In this document: piece by piece, positions 28,472-36,810 of the stretch
Layout of the letters: each line of letters starts with the position of its first letter
How positions within the stretch are numbered: the first letter of the stretch is position 1
NCBI RefSeq assembly: GCF_020387415.1
Contig: NZ_JAGWCB010000010.1
Location: 682,001-746,000, forward strand
Length of the DNA stretch: 64,000 nucleotides
Direction: 5' to 3'
Source of the DNA: Ideonella benzenivorans
GTDB taxonomy: Bacteria; Pseudomonadota; Gammaproteobacteria; Burkholderiales; Burkholderiaceae_C
The notes under the pieces: generated by a model
Told to the model about the DNA's origin: nothing
What the model saw: the letters and a program-made list of their open reading frames with translations, nothing else
Database searches by the model: none
Translations under genes and position numbers: made by a program

Positions 28472-28810
28472 TCAGCCACCGGTCCAGCCCAGCCCCAGGC
28501 GCAGCACCAGCATCACCGCCGTCCCGCAGACGATGGTGCCCAGGATGTCGCGCCGCCATGCGAACCAGCCCGCCGCCGCCACGGCGCCCCAGAGCCGCGG
28601 CTCCTGCCAGGTGTTCAGCAAATGCCCCTGCGTGAGCACGACCTCGGGCGCGACCACGGCCACCAACGCGGCCAGCGGTGCGTAGCGCAAGGCGTCGCGC
28701 AGCCAGCCGGGCATCGGCACCTCCCGGCGCGGCAGCAGGAAGAAGCCGCGCGTCAGGATGGTGATCGCGGTCATGCCAATGAGCGTCAGCCAGGTCTCCA
28801 GCGCGCTCAT
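28472..28810 (-). CDS. azlD: AzlD family branched-chain amino-acid transport protein
   Basis: A 112-residue inner-membrane protein with about four hydrophobic segments ([64 protein letters not shown]). It belongs to the AzlD family, the small subunit that works with AzlC in exporting branched-chain and related amino acids. The ATGA overlap with azlC shows translational coupling. Specificity cannot be read from sequence. Confidence 0.85.
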   Translation of the reverse strand: MSALETWLTLIGMTAITILTRGFFLLPRREVPMPGWLRDALRYAPLAALVAVVAPEVVLTQGHLLNTWQEPRLWGAVAAAGWFAWRRDILGTIVCGTAVMLVLRLGLGWTGG

Positions 28811-29556
28811 CACAGCTCCTTGCGCTGAGCCAGCAGGCGGCCGGCCGGGGCCAGGCGGTCCATCACCAGCCCCACGGCCAGGGCCGCGGCGATGGCCACC
28901 ACGATGTTGAGCTTGAGCGGCAGCGCGTAGGCCGCCACCGCCGCGCAGGCCGCCACTGCCGCCGCGACCCAGGTGGCCCGGTCGACCAGCAAGGAGCCGG
29001 TCAACCCCAGCAGCGCCAGCGTGCCGGCAAAGCCCAGGCCCCATTCGGTCGGGATGTGGTGGGCCAGCACGATGCCCAGCACCGAGAAGCCCTGCCAGCC
29101 CAGCCAGTTCACCGTCGCGCCGCCCCAGTAATAGGCCCACTGCCCGTCCTGCGGCACCGGGTCCGGGAAACGCTTCAGGAACATGACGTAGTTCAGGTCG
29201 CCCGCCAGGTAGGCGTGGGCCACCTTCTGCCAGAACGGCCGGTGGCCGAAATACGGCCGCCAGCCGGCACTGAAGATCACGAAGCGCAGGTTCACGCAGG
29301 CCGCCGTGGCCCAAACCAGCCACATCGGCGCGCCCTGCACGATCAGCGGCAAGGCCGCGAGCTGGGCGCTGCCGGCAAAGACCAGGAAGGTCATGGCCAG
29401 CGAGAGCGGCACGCCCAGGCCGCTCTTGACCATGGCCACGCCAGTCACCAGGCCCCAGGCGCCGATGCCCAGCGAGGCACTGCCCAGGTCCCGGAAGCCG
29501 CGTGCAAACTCAGGTTGCCGCCACAGCGGCAGGGAACCGGGACTGTCTTCAAGCAT
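28810..29556 (-). CDS. azlC: AzlC family branched-chain amino-acid exporter subunit
   Basis: A 248-residue polytopic inner-membrane protein. The AzlC signature [15 protein letters not shown]-like segment ([16 protein letters not shown], about residues 48-63) and [16 protein letters not shown] are clear, followed by several C-terminal hydrophobic helices. It forms the large subunit of the AzlCD exporter. The start is [12 protein letters not shown]; longer in-frame alternatives run into the HiPIP gene 55 nt upstream. It might be read through from the dehydrogenase-HiPIP unit, but no functional link is evident. Confidence 0.85.
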   Translation of the reverse strand: MLEDSPGSLPLWRQPEFARGFRDLGSASLGIGAWGLVTGVAMVKSGLGVPLSLAMTFLVFAGSAQLAALPLIVQGAPMWLVWATAACVNLRFVIFSAGWRPYFGHRPFWQKVAHAYLAGDLNYVMFLKRFPDPVPQDGQWAYYWGGATVNWLGWQGFSVLGIVLAHHIPTEWGLGFAGTLALLGLTGSLLVDRATWVAAAVAACAAVAAYALPLKLNIVVAIAAALAVGLVMDRLAPAGRLLAQRKEL

Positions 29557-29611
29557 CCGGCCATTGTGGCGCAGGGGCTGGGCGCTGCGCCCCGGCAGGG
29601 CCTCTCGCGCT

Positions 29612-29944
29612 TCAGCCCGGCTTCTTGACCCAGGCGTTGCACCAGCCGTTGGCGTGCACCTGCTTGCGGCCGAACATCGCACAGCCACCCCATTCGTCGG
29701 TGGCGGCGCCCTGGAAGAAGCTGCAGTCCATGCAGCGCTGCGAGGGCTGGTGCTTGGGGAACTTGGCGCTGTCGACCTGGGTGGTGTCGTGCTTGTAGCC
29801 CAGGGCCACGGCGGTTTCGTCGGTTTCCTCCAGGTGCTTGACCGGCAGGGCCGCCAACGCCGATTCGGACAAGGCGGCGCCCGCACCGGCCACACCCAGG
29901 GCCTGGATCATGAAGACACGACGGGAGAAGAAAGTGGCGTTCAT
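29612..29944 (-). CDS. High-potential iron-sulfur protein (HiPIP)
   Basis: A 110-residue periplasmic 4Fe-4S electron carrier. The signal peptide starts SRRVFMIQALGVAGAGAAL, a Tat-like twin-Arg pattern as expected for a cofactor-loaded HiPIP. Cluster cysteines are C71, C74, C88 and C102 (CMDCSFFQG...GGCAMF...GWCNAW), matching the family spacing. It follows the quinoprotein dehydrogenase by 94 nt on the same strand, suggesting that it accepts electrons from the alcohol-oxidation chain or passes them to a terminal oxidase; that role is inference. The start at 29944 is preferred over an ATG at 30019. Confidence 0.92.
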   Translation of the reverse strand: MNATFFSRRVFMIQALGVAGAGAALSESALAALPVKHLEETDETAVALGYKHDTTQVDSAKFPKHQPSQRCMDCSFFQGAATDEWGGCAMFGRKQVHANGWCNAWVKKPG

Positions 29945-29981
29945 GTTGCTGCTCCAACCGGACCAACGTGCAGCCCGGCCT

Positions 29982-30006
29982 GGGAGGGGACCTCCGGCCC
30001 CCTCCC
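29982..30006 (-). promoter_or_regulatory. Intercistronic hairpin between dehydrogenase and HiPIP genes
   Basis: A perfect 8-bp stem (GGGAGGGG / CCCCTCCC) with a 9-nt loop lies between the two genes. It has no T-run downstream, so it looks like a differential-stability or processing element rather than a terminator, allowing unequal HiPIP and dehydrogenase levels. Confidence 0.4.
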
Positions 30007-30038
30007 CGATCAAAGACAAATGGGAAGGAAAAGGCGGC

Positions 30039-31784
30039 TCAGCTCTTGGGCAGCTTGAACACCCACATCATGCCGCCCTGTTCCAGGAAGTTGACCCGCT
30101 TGGCCACCTCGCCCCCCCACAGCGGCACGGCGCCCCCCCAGCCCGAGGCCACGGCCACGTACTGCTCGCCGTTCTGCTGCCAGGTGATCGGGGGCGCCAC
30201 GATGCCGGAGCCGGTCTGGAACTGCCAGACGACCTTGCCGGTCTTGGCGTCCGCGGCCTTCAGGTAGCCCTCCGGCGTGCCCCAGAAGACCAGGTTGCCG
30301 CCGGTGGTCAGCACGCCGCCCCACAGCGGCGCGTTGTCCTTGACCTCCCAGACGATCTTGCCGGTCTTGGGGTCCACCGCGCGCAGCGCACCGATGTAGT
30401 CGTCGTTCAGCGGCTTGATGGTGAAGCCCGCGCCCAGGTAGGCCGCGCCCTTCTTGTAAGCCACCGGCTCATTCCAGATCTCCATGCCCCATTCATTGGA
30501 CGGCACGTAGAAGAGCCGGGTTTGCGGGCTGTAGGCCATCGGCATCTGGTTCTTGCCGCCCAGGAAGCCCGGCGCCGCGAAGACCTCGCTGCCCTTCTTG
30601 CCGTCGCCTGCGGTCGGGTCACCCGGGCGGTTTTCCGGCACGAAGTTCGGCCGGCCGGTCTTCATGTCGACGCCGGTGGCCCAGGTGATCTTCTTGACGA
30701 AGGGGAAGGCGTTCTGCAGCTTGCCGGTGGTGGCGTCCAGCACGTAGAAGAAGCCGTTGCGGTCGGCCTTGGCGCCCAGGCGCTTGCCGTCCTGGTCGTA
30801 GGTGATGAACTCGTTGGCGCCGTCGAAGTCCCAGCTGTCGTTGGGCGTGCCCTGGTAGTGCCAGACGATCTTGCCGGTCTTCACGTCGATGGCGACGGTG
30901 GAGCAGGAGAACAGGTTGTCCCCCTTGCGCAGGTGGCTGTTCCAGGGGGCGGGGTTGCCGGTGCCGAAGTAGGCCAGGCCGGTCTTGGCATCGTAGGTGC
31001 CGCCCAGCCAGGTGGCCGAGCCGCCGGTCTTCCACAGGTCGCCCGGCCAGGTCTGGTTGACGGTGCCGGAGATGCCGTTCTCCTTCTTGGTGCCGTCCTT
31101 GTCCCAGATGTAGCCCATGTGGCCTTCGACGGTCGGGCGGGTCCAGACCAGCTTGCCGGTCTTGGGGTCGCGCGCCTCGACGCGGCCGACCACGCCGAAC
31201 TCGCCGCCGGAGACACCGGTCAGCAGCAGGCCGTTGGCGATGATGGGCGCGGCGGTGGCCGAGTAGCCCGCGGCGTAGTCGTCGATCTTGGTCTTCCAGG
31301 CCAGCTCACCGGTGTCCTGCTTCAGGGCCACCAGCTGGGCGTCCAGCGTGGCGAAGATCACCAGGTTGTCGTAGAGCGCCGCGCCGCGGTTGATCACGTC
31401 GCAGCAGGGCATGATGCCCTCGGGCAGACGGTGCTCGTACTTCCAGAGCTTCTTGCCGGTGGTCGCATCCAGCGCATAGAGGCGCGAGTACGAGCCGGTC
31501 ACGAACATGCGGCCGTTGTAGACCACCGGTTGGGATTCCTGGCCGCGCTGCTTCTCACCGCCGAAGGAGAAGGCCCACGCGGGGGTCAGCTTGCTCACAT
31601 TGCTGGTGTTGATCTTCTTGAGCGGCGAGAAACGCTGGCCTTGCGGGGTGCCACCCCAGCTCAGCACATTGCCCGAGGCCGAAGACTCGGTGTCGATCAT
31701 CTGGTCGGTCACGCCGGCGGCGTGGCTGCTGGCCGCCGTGGCCAGGCCGATGGCCATCAGCAGGTTCAAGAGAGTCGGTCGCAT
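30039..31784 (-). CDS. PQQ-dependent alcohol dehydrogenase, predicted lanthanide type
   Basis: A 581-residue periplasmic quinoprotein of the methanol/ethanol dehydrogenase family (eight-bladed propeller), oxidising alcohols with PQQ and giving electrons to cytochrome c. The signal peptide is residues 1-22 ([15 protein letters not shown]). The vicinal-disulfide cysteines are C127-C128 (PCCDV). The active-site block is WDFDGANE: catalytic Asp319 followed by Asp321 at +2, the position where lanthanide-dependent enzymes (XoxF, PedH) carry Asp and calcium enzymes carry Ala or Ser. Trp-docking style repeats ([22 protein letters not shown]) recur through the protein. No cytochrome domain is fused. 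A strong RBS (GGAG) and a sigma-54 promoter lie upstream. It is closer to the ExaA/PedE/PedH type than to methanol-specific MxaF by overall look; substrate not decidable here. Confidence 0.93.
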   Translation of the reverse strand: MRPTLLNLLMAIGLATAASSHAAGVTDQMIDTESSASGNVLSWGGTPQGQRFSPLKKINTSNVSKLTPAWAFSFGGEKQRGQESQPVVYNGRMFVTGSYSRLYALDATTGKKLWKYEHRLPEGIMPCCDVINRGAALYDNLVIFATLDAQLVALKQDTGELAWKTKIDDYAAGYSATAAPIIANGLLLTGVSGGEFGVVGRVEARDPKTGKLVWTRPTVEGHMGYIWDKDGTKKENGISGTVNQTWPGDLWKTGGSATWLGGTYDAKTGLAYFGTGNPAPWNSHLRKGDNLFSCSTVAIDVKTGKIVWHYQGTPNDSWDFDGANEFITYDQDGKRLGAKADRNGFFYVLDATTGKLQNAFPFVKKITWATGVDMKTGRPNFVPENRPGDPTAGDGKKGSEVFAAPGFLGGKNQMPMAYSPQTRLFYVPSNEWGMEIWNEPVAYKKGAAYLGAGFTIKPLNDDYIGALRAVDPKTGKIVWEVKDNAPLWGGVLTTGGNLVFWGTPEGYLKAADAKTGKVVWQFQTGSGIVAPPITWQQNGEQYVAVASGWGGAVPLWGGEVAKRVNFLEQGGMMWVFKLPKS

Positions 31785-31854
31785 GTTGTCTCCTCGTGGG
31801 TGGATGCCGCCCGGTGGACCGGGCTGGCGACGCAGTTGAGCGCCGTCAAACAGC

Positions 31855-31869
31855 GCAATGTCCGTGCCA
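31855..31869 (-). promoter_or_regulatory. Sigma-54 (-24/-12) promoter of the alcohol dehydrogenase
   Basis: On the minus strand TGGCAC-GGACA-TTGC matches the sigma-54 consensus TGGCAC-N5-TTGC exactly, with 10 nt between the GG and GC dinucleotides. The predicted start point is near 31843, leaving a leader of about 60 nt to the ATG at 31784. It shares the surrounding GGCCATGGCAC with the cytochrome promoter at 42870. Confidence 0.85.
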
Positions 31870-31974
31870 TGGCCGGGGCCGGTTTCCGGGGCCTGCGCCG
31901 GGCTGCACAGGCCGGTTTCTCCACGGGTTTCCCCGTTCGATCGCTCCAGGGTTGCTACAGGCTTGAGCAGACGG

Positions 31975-32004
31975 TGTCCCAGGCCGGCGCGCCGCGGCGG
32001 GACA
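31975..32004 (-). promoter_or_regulatory. Candidate activator site upstream of the dehydrogenase promoter
   Basis: An inverted pair TGTCCC (31975-31980) and GGGACA (31999-32004), 18 nt apart, lies 106-135 bp upstream of the -24 element, within enhancer range for a sigma-54 activator. The same half-sites recur upstream of pqqA and of the cytochrome gene. Inference from recurrence. Confidence 0.45.
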
Positions 32005-32011
32005 GCCCGGC

Positions 32012-33001
32012 TCAGCCCCTGCGCCCCGGCCAGCCGGGGCTGGCCCAACGCTGGCCGGTCTTGTCGACGGTCATCACCGCCACGCCCCAGGCCCGCGCCA
32101 CGGCCGCGGCCCCCTGTGGGCCGGCCATGAAGACGACCTTGGTCAGCGCATCGGCCAGGGCGCCCTCGTGCGCCAGCACGCTGACCTCGGCGAAGGCGGG
32201 CGGCGAGTCGCCGCTGCGCGGGTCCAGGATGTGGTGGTGGCGGAAGTCCGGCGTGAAGCAGCTCGGGTTGTCGGCCGAGGTGGCCAGGCAGGCGCCCTGC
32301 AGCCCCACCCGGTCCACCCAGGCATCGGCCTGACGCGGGTCGGCCACCGCCAGCGTCCAGGGCTGACCCTGGGCGTTGCGGCCCTGGGCGGCCCATTCGC
32401 CGGCATCGACCAGGGCATGGGCCACGCCGTGGCGGCGCAGCAGCTGGGCCGTCAGGTCGGCCGCATGGCCCTGGGCAATGCCGTTGAGCGTGACGCCCAT
32501 GCCCGGCCGCGCCAGGCGGATCTCGTTTGTTGCCAGCTGCAGGCCCTGCCAGCCCACCCGGGCGCGGGCGGCCTCGCGCTCGGCGGCGGTGGGCAGGCGA
32601 CCGGCCTGGCGGCAGCGGTCATACAAGGCCCAGAGCGGTTGCACCGTGACATCGAAGCTGCCCCCGCTGCGCGCCGAGATGGCCTGGGCGCGGCGCAGCA
32701 GGCCCAGCAGTTCGGCCGGCGGATGCGCCAGCCGCCCTTCGCGGTTCAGGCGCGAGAGCGCGCTGTCCGGGTCGAACAGGTTCATCTGCCCATGCAGGCC
32801 TTGCAGCAGGGCCACCGCGCCGTCCAGCGCCTCGCGCAGGCGCTCCGGGTCGGCATGGGCCGCCTGCAGGCTCAGCGTGGTGCCGAAGCCCAGCAGCGAA
32901 CGGGTGTCCCAGTGCAGGGGCTCGGCTCCCGCCGCGGCACGGGCCACGGCCGGGGCCAGCAGTGTCCCCAGGGCGCAGCGGAGGAACTGATGTCGGCGCA
33001 T
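32012..33001 (-). CDS. apbE: FAD:protein FMN transferase (ApbE)
   Basis: A 329-residue exported flavin transferase. ApbE attaches FMN from FAD to a Thr/Ser of FMN-binding domains such as those of NqrC, RnfG and NosR. It has a signal-like N-terminus (residues 1-24). Family motifs: [71 protein letters not shown], and [10 protein letters not shown]. The C-terminal metal-site region is intact. It lies 18 nt after the NosR-like gene, whose FMN-binding domain is the obvious target. ApbE in a pqq gene cluster is unusual. Confidence 0.93.
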   Translation of the reverse strand: MRRHQFLRCALGTLLAPAVARAAAGAEPLHWDTRSLLGFGTTLSLQAAHADPERLREALDGAVALLQGLHGQMNLFDPDSALSRLNREGRLAHPPAELLGLLRRAQAISARSGGSFDVTVQPLWALYDRCRQAGRLPTAAEREAARARVGWQGLQLATNEIRLARPGMGVTLNGIAQGHAADLTAQLLRRHGVAHALVDAGEWAAQGRNAQGQPWTLAVADPRQADAWVDRVGLQGACLATSADNPSCFTPDFRHHHILDPRSGDSPPAFAEVSVLAHEGALADALTKVVFMAGPQGAAAVARAWGVAVMTVDKTGQRWASPGWPGRRG

Positions 33002-33019
33002 GGCAAACCTCCTGCGGGT

Positions 33020-35185
33020 TCAGGCCGGCGCACGGCCGGGCTGCTGGGCCGACACCGCGCGGATCGGGATCACCCGCTGGCGCGCCTGGGCGATCAGCGG
33101 GGCACAGCGGGCCGGGTCGTCGTGGATGGCCACGCAGTCCAGGCACTGGAAGCACTCGGCGTAGTCCACCGTGCCCTCGGGCGCGATGGCCTGGTAGTGG
33201 CAGCGGTGGCGGCAGGTCTGGCAGGGCGTGCCGCACGCCATGCGTCGGGCGATCCAGTCCCAGCGGCGCAACCGGCCCAGCAGGGCCAGGCCGGCGCCCA
33301 AGGGGCACAGGTAGCGGCAGAAGCCCTTGTAGAGAAACAGCGACAGGGCCAGCAGCGCCACCGCCCAGGCCACCGCCGGCCCCGCCCGCTGGAAGCCCAG
33401 GGTGATGGCCGTCTTGAAGGGCTCGAACTCCACCACCCGGTCCACCCAGGCGCCGTGCACCGGCGCCACGGCGGCCACGCCGACGACCGCCGCCAGCACG
33501 ACGTACTTCAGGCGCTTGAGGCGCCGGTCCCAGGTTCTGTGCAAGCGCCGGGGCTTGATCCCCAGACGCTGCCCCAACTGCGACACCAGCTCCTGGAAGG
33601 CGCCGAAGGGGCACAGCCAGCCGCAGAAGGTGCCACGGCCCCACAGCACCAGGCTCACCGCCACCACGGCCCACAGCGCCACCGTCATCGGGTCCAGCAG
33701 GAAGAAGCCCAGGCCGCGCCCCTCGCGCAGGGCCTGGATCAAGGCCGTCAGGTTGACGATGGAGAGCTGCCCCTGCGCCCACCAGCCGATGAAGCCCAGC
33801 GTGAACAGCAGGAAGCCCACCCGCGCCCGCGGCAGCCAGTGCGGCCGGCTCACCCACACCGACGGCCGCAGCAGCGCAGCGCCCAGCAGGGCCAGCGCCA
33901 CGGCCAGCACGGCCAGATCCGGCAACCGGCTCTTCCAGGCCGCCACCCAGGGTGCCTGCGGCGGCTCGGGGCGGATCAGCTGGTCCTCCGGCAGGCGGTA
34001 GCGCAGCGTGAAGTCGCGGGCGATCTTCTCGACGAAGCCCGAGCCCTTGCTGCGCACCACCCGCAGGCCGAAGTCCAGCGGCTGGCCCGGGTCCAGCCCG
34101 GCCGCGCCGATGACGCGCATCACCTTGGCGTCGCGGCCGTTCCAGCCGGGCGGCAGCTTCAGCGGCTCGTCCAGGTCCAGGTCACGCAGCTCGATCGAGA
34201 GCTCGCCCTGGTGCAGGTTCAGGCGGTCGGGCACCGCACCGCGGGTGAAATCCTCGCCCACGAAGCTGTAGCCCGACAGCGGCACCACCAGCAGCGCCTG
34301 GTCGCCCGGGTCCAGCCGCCCTTTCAGATGCGCCCAACCGGCCTCGCTGAGCAGGTTGCGGCCGACGATGGGCGCGCTCAGCCAGGCCACCGCCAGCTCG
34401 GCCAGCGGCGGCGCACCCGGCGGCGCCGGCTGCTCCACGCCGCTGCCGGCAAAGGCCTGCTCGCCCTTGGCGGCGCCCACGGTCAGCACCTTCAGCAGGC
34501 CCGCGCGCTGCAAGGCCGCCGCGTCCATCGGCCGCCAGCGGTCCTCGCGCACCCGGGCCAGGCTGGCCGGGTCGGTGCCACCGGCCCAGCCCATCTTGGC
34601 CCGGGCCACCTGCAGCGCGGCGGACAGCACGCTCTGGTTGACGATGCGCACCGAGGCGGTGGCCTTGGCCACCCCGTCAAAGGTGACGTTGGCGCTGCTG
34701 GCCTGCACGCCGCGCGGCCCCGGTCCACCGATGCGCACCGACTGGCGCAGCGACAGGCCCTTGTACTGCTCGACGAAGTGCAGCAGCGGTGCCGGCCCCA
34801 GGCCATCGACGAACACCGGCTCATGCTGGGACACCACCTGCACATCGACCAGGCGGCCCTGCGGGTCCAGCACGATCAGCAGGTCCACCGGCGTGCCGGA
34901 GAAGCCCGGCAGCGCGGCGAAATCCACCGACTCGAAGACGTAGCCGGCCAGCGAGCGGGAGGTGGTCTCCGGCCGGAACACCGGCCAGACCGGCAGCTGC
35001 GCATCGCGCTCGCCCAGCACCAACGGCGCCGGCAGCCGGGCTTGCAGCGCCGCCGCATCCAACTGCCCCGCCCAGCCCGGCAGGCTGGCCAGCAGCAGCC
35101 AGACGGCCGTCCAGGCGGCCACCCCGTGGCGGCCGATCGCCACCGCCCGCAGCCACAGGCGCAGGGCCACGGTGGGGGCGCTCAT
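33020..35185 (-). CDS. NosR/NirI-like FMN-binding, 4Fe-4S polyferredoxin membrane protein
   Basis: A 721-residue membrane redox protein. Order of parts: signal/first helix (residues 10-40); periplasmic FMN-binding domain (about 60-190), where FDGVAKATASV keeps the Thr (T176) expected to be flavinylated by ApbE although the usual SGAT reads AKAT; a further periplasmic region; then transmembrane helices from about residue 400. Two CxxxCP motifs follow (FCGWLCPFG and FCRYLCPLG), and a cytoplasmic double-cluster segment CGTPCQTCRHRC and CFQCLDC...CAP. NosR carries electrons for nitrous oxide reductase, but no nos genes are visible. The start overlaps the stop of the ABC permease (ATGA), and apbE follows, so it is tied to the pqq operon. 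Role in alcohol oxidation is inference. Confidence 0.88.
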   Translation of the reverse strand: MSAPTVALRLWLRAVAIGRHGVAAWTAVWLLLASLPGWAGQLDAAALQARLPAPLVLGERDAQLPVWPVFRPETTSRSLAGYVFESVDFAALPGFSGTPVDLLIVLDPQGRLVDVQVVSQHEPVFVDGLGPAPLLHFVEQYKGLSLRQSVRIGGPGPRGVQASSANVTFDGVAKATASVRIVNQSVLSAALQVARAKMGWAGGTDPASLARVREDRWRPMDAAALQRAGLLKVLTVGAAKGEQAFAGSGVEQPAPPGAPPLAELAVAWLSAPIVGRNLLSEAGWAHLKGRLDPGDQALLVVPLSGYSFVGEDFTRGAVPDRLNLHQGELSIELRDLDLDEPLKLPPGWNGRDAKVMRVIGAAGLDPGQPLDFGLRVVRSKGSGFVEKIARDFTLRYRLPEDQLIRPEPPQAPWVAAWKSRLPDLAVLAVALALLGAALLRPSVWVSRPHWLPRARVGFLLFTLGFIGWWAQGQLSIVNLTALIQALREGRGLGFFLLDPMTVALWAVVAVSLVLWGRGTFCGWLCPFGAFQELVSQLGQRLGIKPRRLHRTWDRRLKRLKYVVLAAVVGVAAVAPVHGAWVDRVVEFEPFKTAITLGFQRAGPAVAWAVALLALSLFLYKGFCRYLCPLGAGLALLGRLRRWDWIARRMACGTPCQTCRHRCHYQAIAPEGTVDYAECFQCLDCVAIHDDPARCAPLIAQARQRVIPIRAVSAQQPGRAPA

Positions 35186-36054
35186 CCGGCCAGTCCCCGG
35201 CCGCCAGCGCGCCCCAGCCCGCGGCGCGGGTCGTAGGCCCAACAGGACAGCGCGAAACAGACAACCAGCGTGCCCAGCACGACCCACGGTGACGCCCCGG
35301 CCGACTGGCCGTGGAAGGCGAAGCGCATCCACTCCACCGCATGGGTGAAGGGATTGAGCCGAGCCACCGCGTTGACCCAGCCGGCGCCAGAGGCCTGCAG
35401 CTTCCACAGCGGGTAGAGCGCGGTGGACAGGAAGTACAACGGGAAGATCACGAAATTCATCGCCCCGGCGAAGTTCTCCAGCTGGCGCACCGTGACCGAG
35501 AGCAGCAGCCCGAGGGCGGCCAGCATCAGCGCGCTGGCCAGCAGCGCCCACGCTCCTTGCAGCGCCGCCAGGGGCTGCCAGGGCAGCGTGCTGCCCATCA
35601 GCGCCGCCACCGCCAGAAAGGCGGCCACCTGCACCAGGCTCAGCACCGCGGCCGCCAGCAGCCGGGCCGCCAACAGCAGTGGGCGCGGCAGCGGCGCGGT
35701 CAGCAGCAGGCGCATCAGGCCCATCTCGCGGTCGTAGACCAGCGCCAGCGAGGACTGCATGCCGTTGAACAGCATGACCATGCCCATCAGCCCGGGCAGC
35801 ACATAGGTGGCGTAGTCCACCGCAGCGCCGTAGGGCGCGGTGGGCTGGCCACCCAGGTCATGGCGGAAGCCCGCGGCGAACACCGCCAGCCACAGCAGCG
35901 GCCGCACCAGGGCCGAGACCAGGCGGCCGCGCTGCTGCACAAAGCGCTGCAGTTCCCGCCCGACGATGGCCCCGACCGCCCCGGCGACGTGAGCCAGGGC
36001 GGTGCGACGGCGCGGCAGCGACGCGAACACGGTGGCGGAATGGGGCGAACGCAT
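35182..36054 (-). CDS. ABC-2 type transporter permease, PedC-like
   Basis: A 290-residue inner-membrane permease with about six helices. The ABC-2 pattern is visible in VLPGLMGMVMLFNGMQSSLALVYDREMGLMRLLLTAPLPR and the later FVIFPLYFLSTALYPL...LNPFTHAVEWMRFA. Permeases of this kind occur beside PQQ-dependent alcohol dehydrogenases in Pseudomonas ped and similar clusters, with unknown cargo. The ATP-binding subunit is immediately upstream (39 nt) and the NosR-like gene overlaps downstream. The N-terminal 20 residues look unlike family, so a start a little downstream (e.g. inside VGRELQRF) is conceivable. Confidence 0.87.
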   Translation of the reverse strand: MRSPHSATVFASLPRRRTALAHVAGAVGAIVGRELQRFVQQRGRLVSALVRPLLWLAVFAAGFRHDLGGQPTAPYGAAVDYATYVLPGLMGMVMLFNGMQSSLALVYDREMGLMRLLLTAPLPRPLLLAARLLAAAVLSLVQVAAFLAVAALMGSTLPWQPLAALQGAWALLASALMLAALGLLLSVTVRQLENFAGAMNFVIFPLYFLSTALYPLWKLQASGAGWVNAVARLNPFTHAVEWMRFAFHGQSAGASPWVVLGTLVVCFALSCWAYDPRRGLGRAGGRGLAG

Positions 36055-36093
36055 GGCGGCGGGCGGTGGGGTGGACGGTGGCCGGGACGGAAC

Positions 36094-36810
36094 TCAGTGC
36101 CGGGTGGCGTGCAGAAAGGCCGCTTCCAGGGTGTCGCCCCCCAAGGTCCGGGTGACTGCCTCGGGCGGGCCATCGGCCAGTAACTGGCCGTGGTGCAGCA
36201 CCAGCACCCGGTCGGCCTGGGCGGCCTCGTCCACCAGGTGGGTGGCCCACAGCACGGTCAGGCCGTGCTCGCGCACGCCGGCCTGCAGGTCGGCCAGCAG
36301 CTCCTGGCGCGAACGCGGGTCCAGACCCACGGTGGCCTCGTCCATCAGCAGCAGGGCCGGGGCGTGCAGCAGGGCCCGCGCCAGCTCCACCTTGCGGCGC
36401 TGCCCGCCCGAGAGTGCGCGCGCCGGCCGGTCCAGCTGCTCGGTCAGCCGCAGGCGCCGGGCCAGCGCCTCAATGCGGTCCTGCGCGTCGGCCGCCACCA
36501 GGCCGTGCAGGCGGGCATGGAAGAACAGGTTGCGCCGCACGGTCAGGTCCAGGTCCAGCGAGGGCTGTTGGAACACCACGCCCAGCCGCGCCAGCGCCCG
36601 GGTGGGCTGGCGCGCCAGCGAGCAGCCGGCCACGCTCACCTCGCCCTCGTCGGCCGCGAACAGGCCGCTGAGCACCTGGAACAGCGTGCTCTTGCCAGCG
36701 CCATTGGGGCCCAGCAAGGCGGTGAAGCTGCCCGCCGGGATGTCCAGATCCAGGCGGTCCAGGGCCACCAGGGTGCCATAACGCTGGGTCAGCCCCCGCA
36801 CGCTCAGCAT
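36094..36810 (-). CDS. ABC transporter ATP-binding protein of PQQ alcohol-oxidation cluster
   Basis: A 238-residue ABC ATPase. Walker A GPNGAGKST (about residues 35-43), signature LSGGQRRKVELARALL, Walker B LLLMDEATVGLD, and H-loop ATHLVDEA are intact. Its length fits the ATP-binding subunit that accompanies PQQ-dependent alcohol dehydrogenase systems. Its start overlaps the end of pqqE by 7 nt and it precedes the PedC-like permease, so the transporter is made with the PQQ biosynthesis proteins. What it transports is not known; export of a toxic intermediate or PQQ has been speculated for the family. Confidence 0.92.
   Translation of the reverse strand: MLSVRGLTQRYGTLVALDRLDLDIPAGSFTALLGPNGAGKSTLFQVLSGLFAADEGEVSVAGCSLARQPTRALARLGVVFQQPSLDLDLTVRRNLFFHARLHGLVAADAQDRIEALARRLRLTEQLDRPARALSGGQRRKVELARALLHAPALLLMDEATVGLDPRSRQELLADLQAGVREHGLTVLWATHLVDEAAQADRVLVLHHGQLLADGPPEAVTRTLGGDTLEAAFLHATRH

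Noticed and set aside
32168-35236. A 1022-codon open frame on the plus strand antisense to apbE and the NosR-like gene
   Set aside because: It is a shadow frame produced by high GC and strong third-position bias. Its translation is His/Gln/Gly/Arg-rich with no domain, while the minus strand carries clear family motifs.
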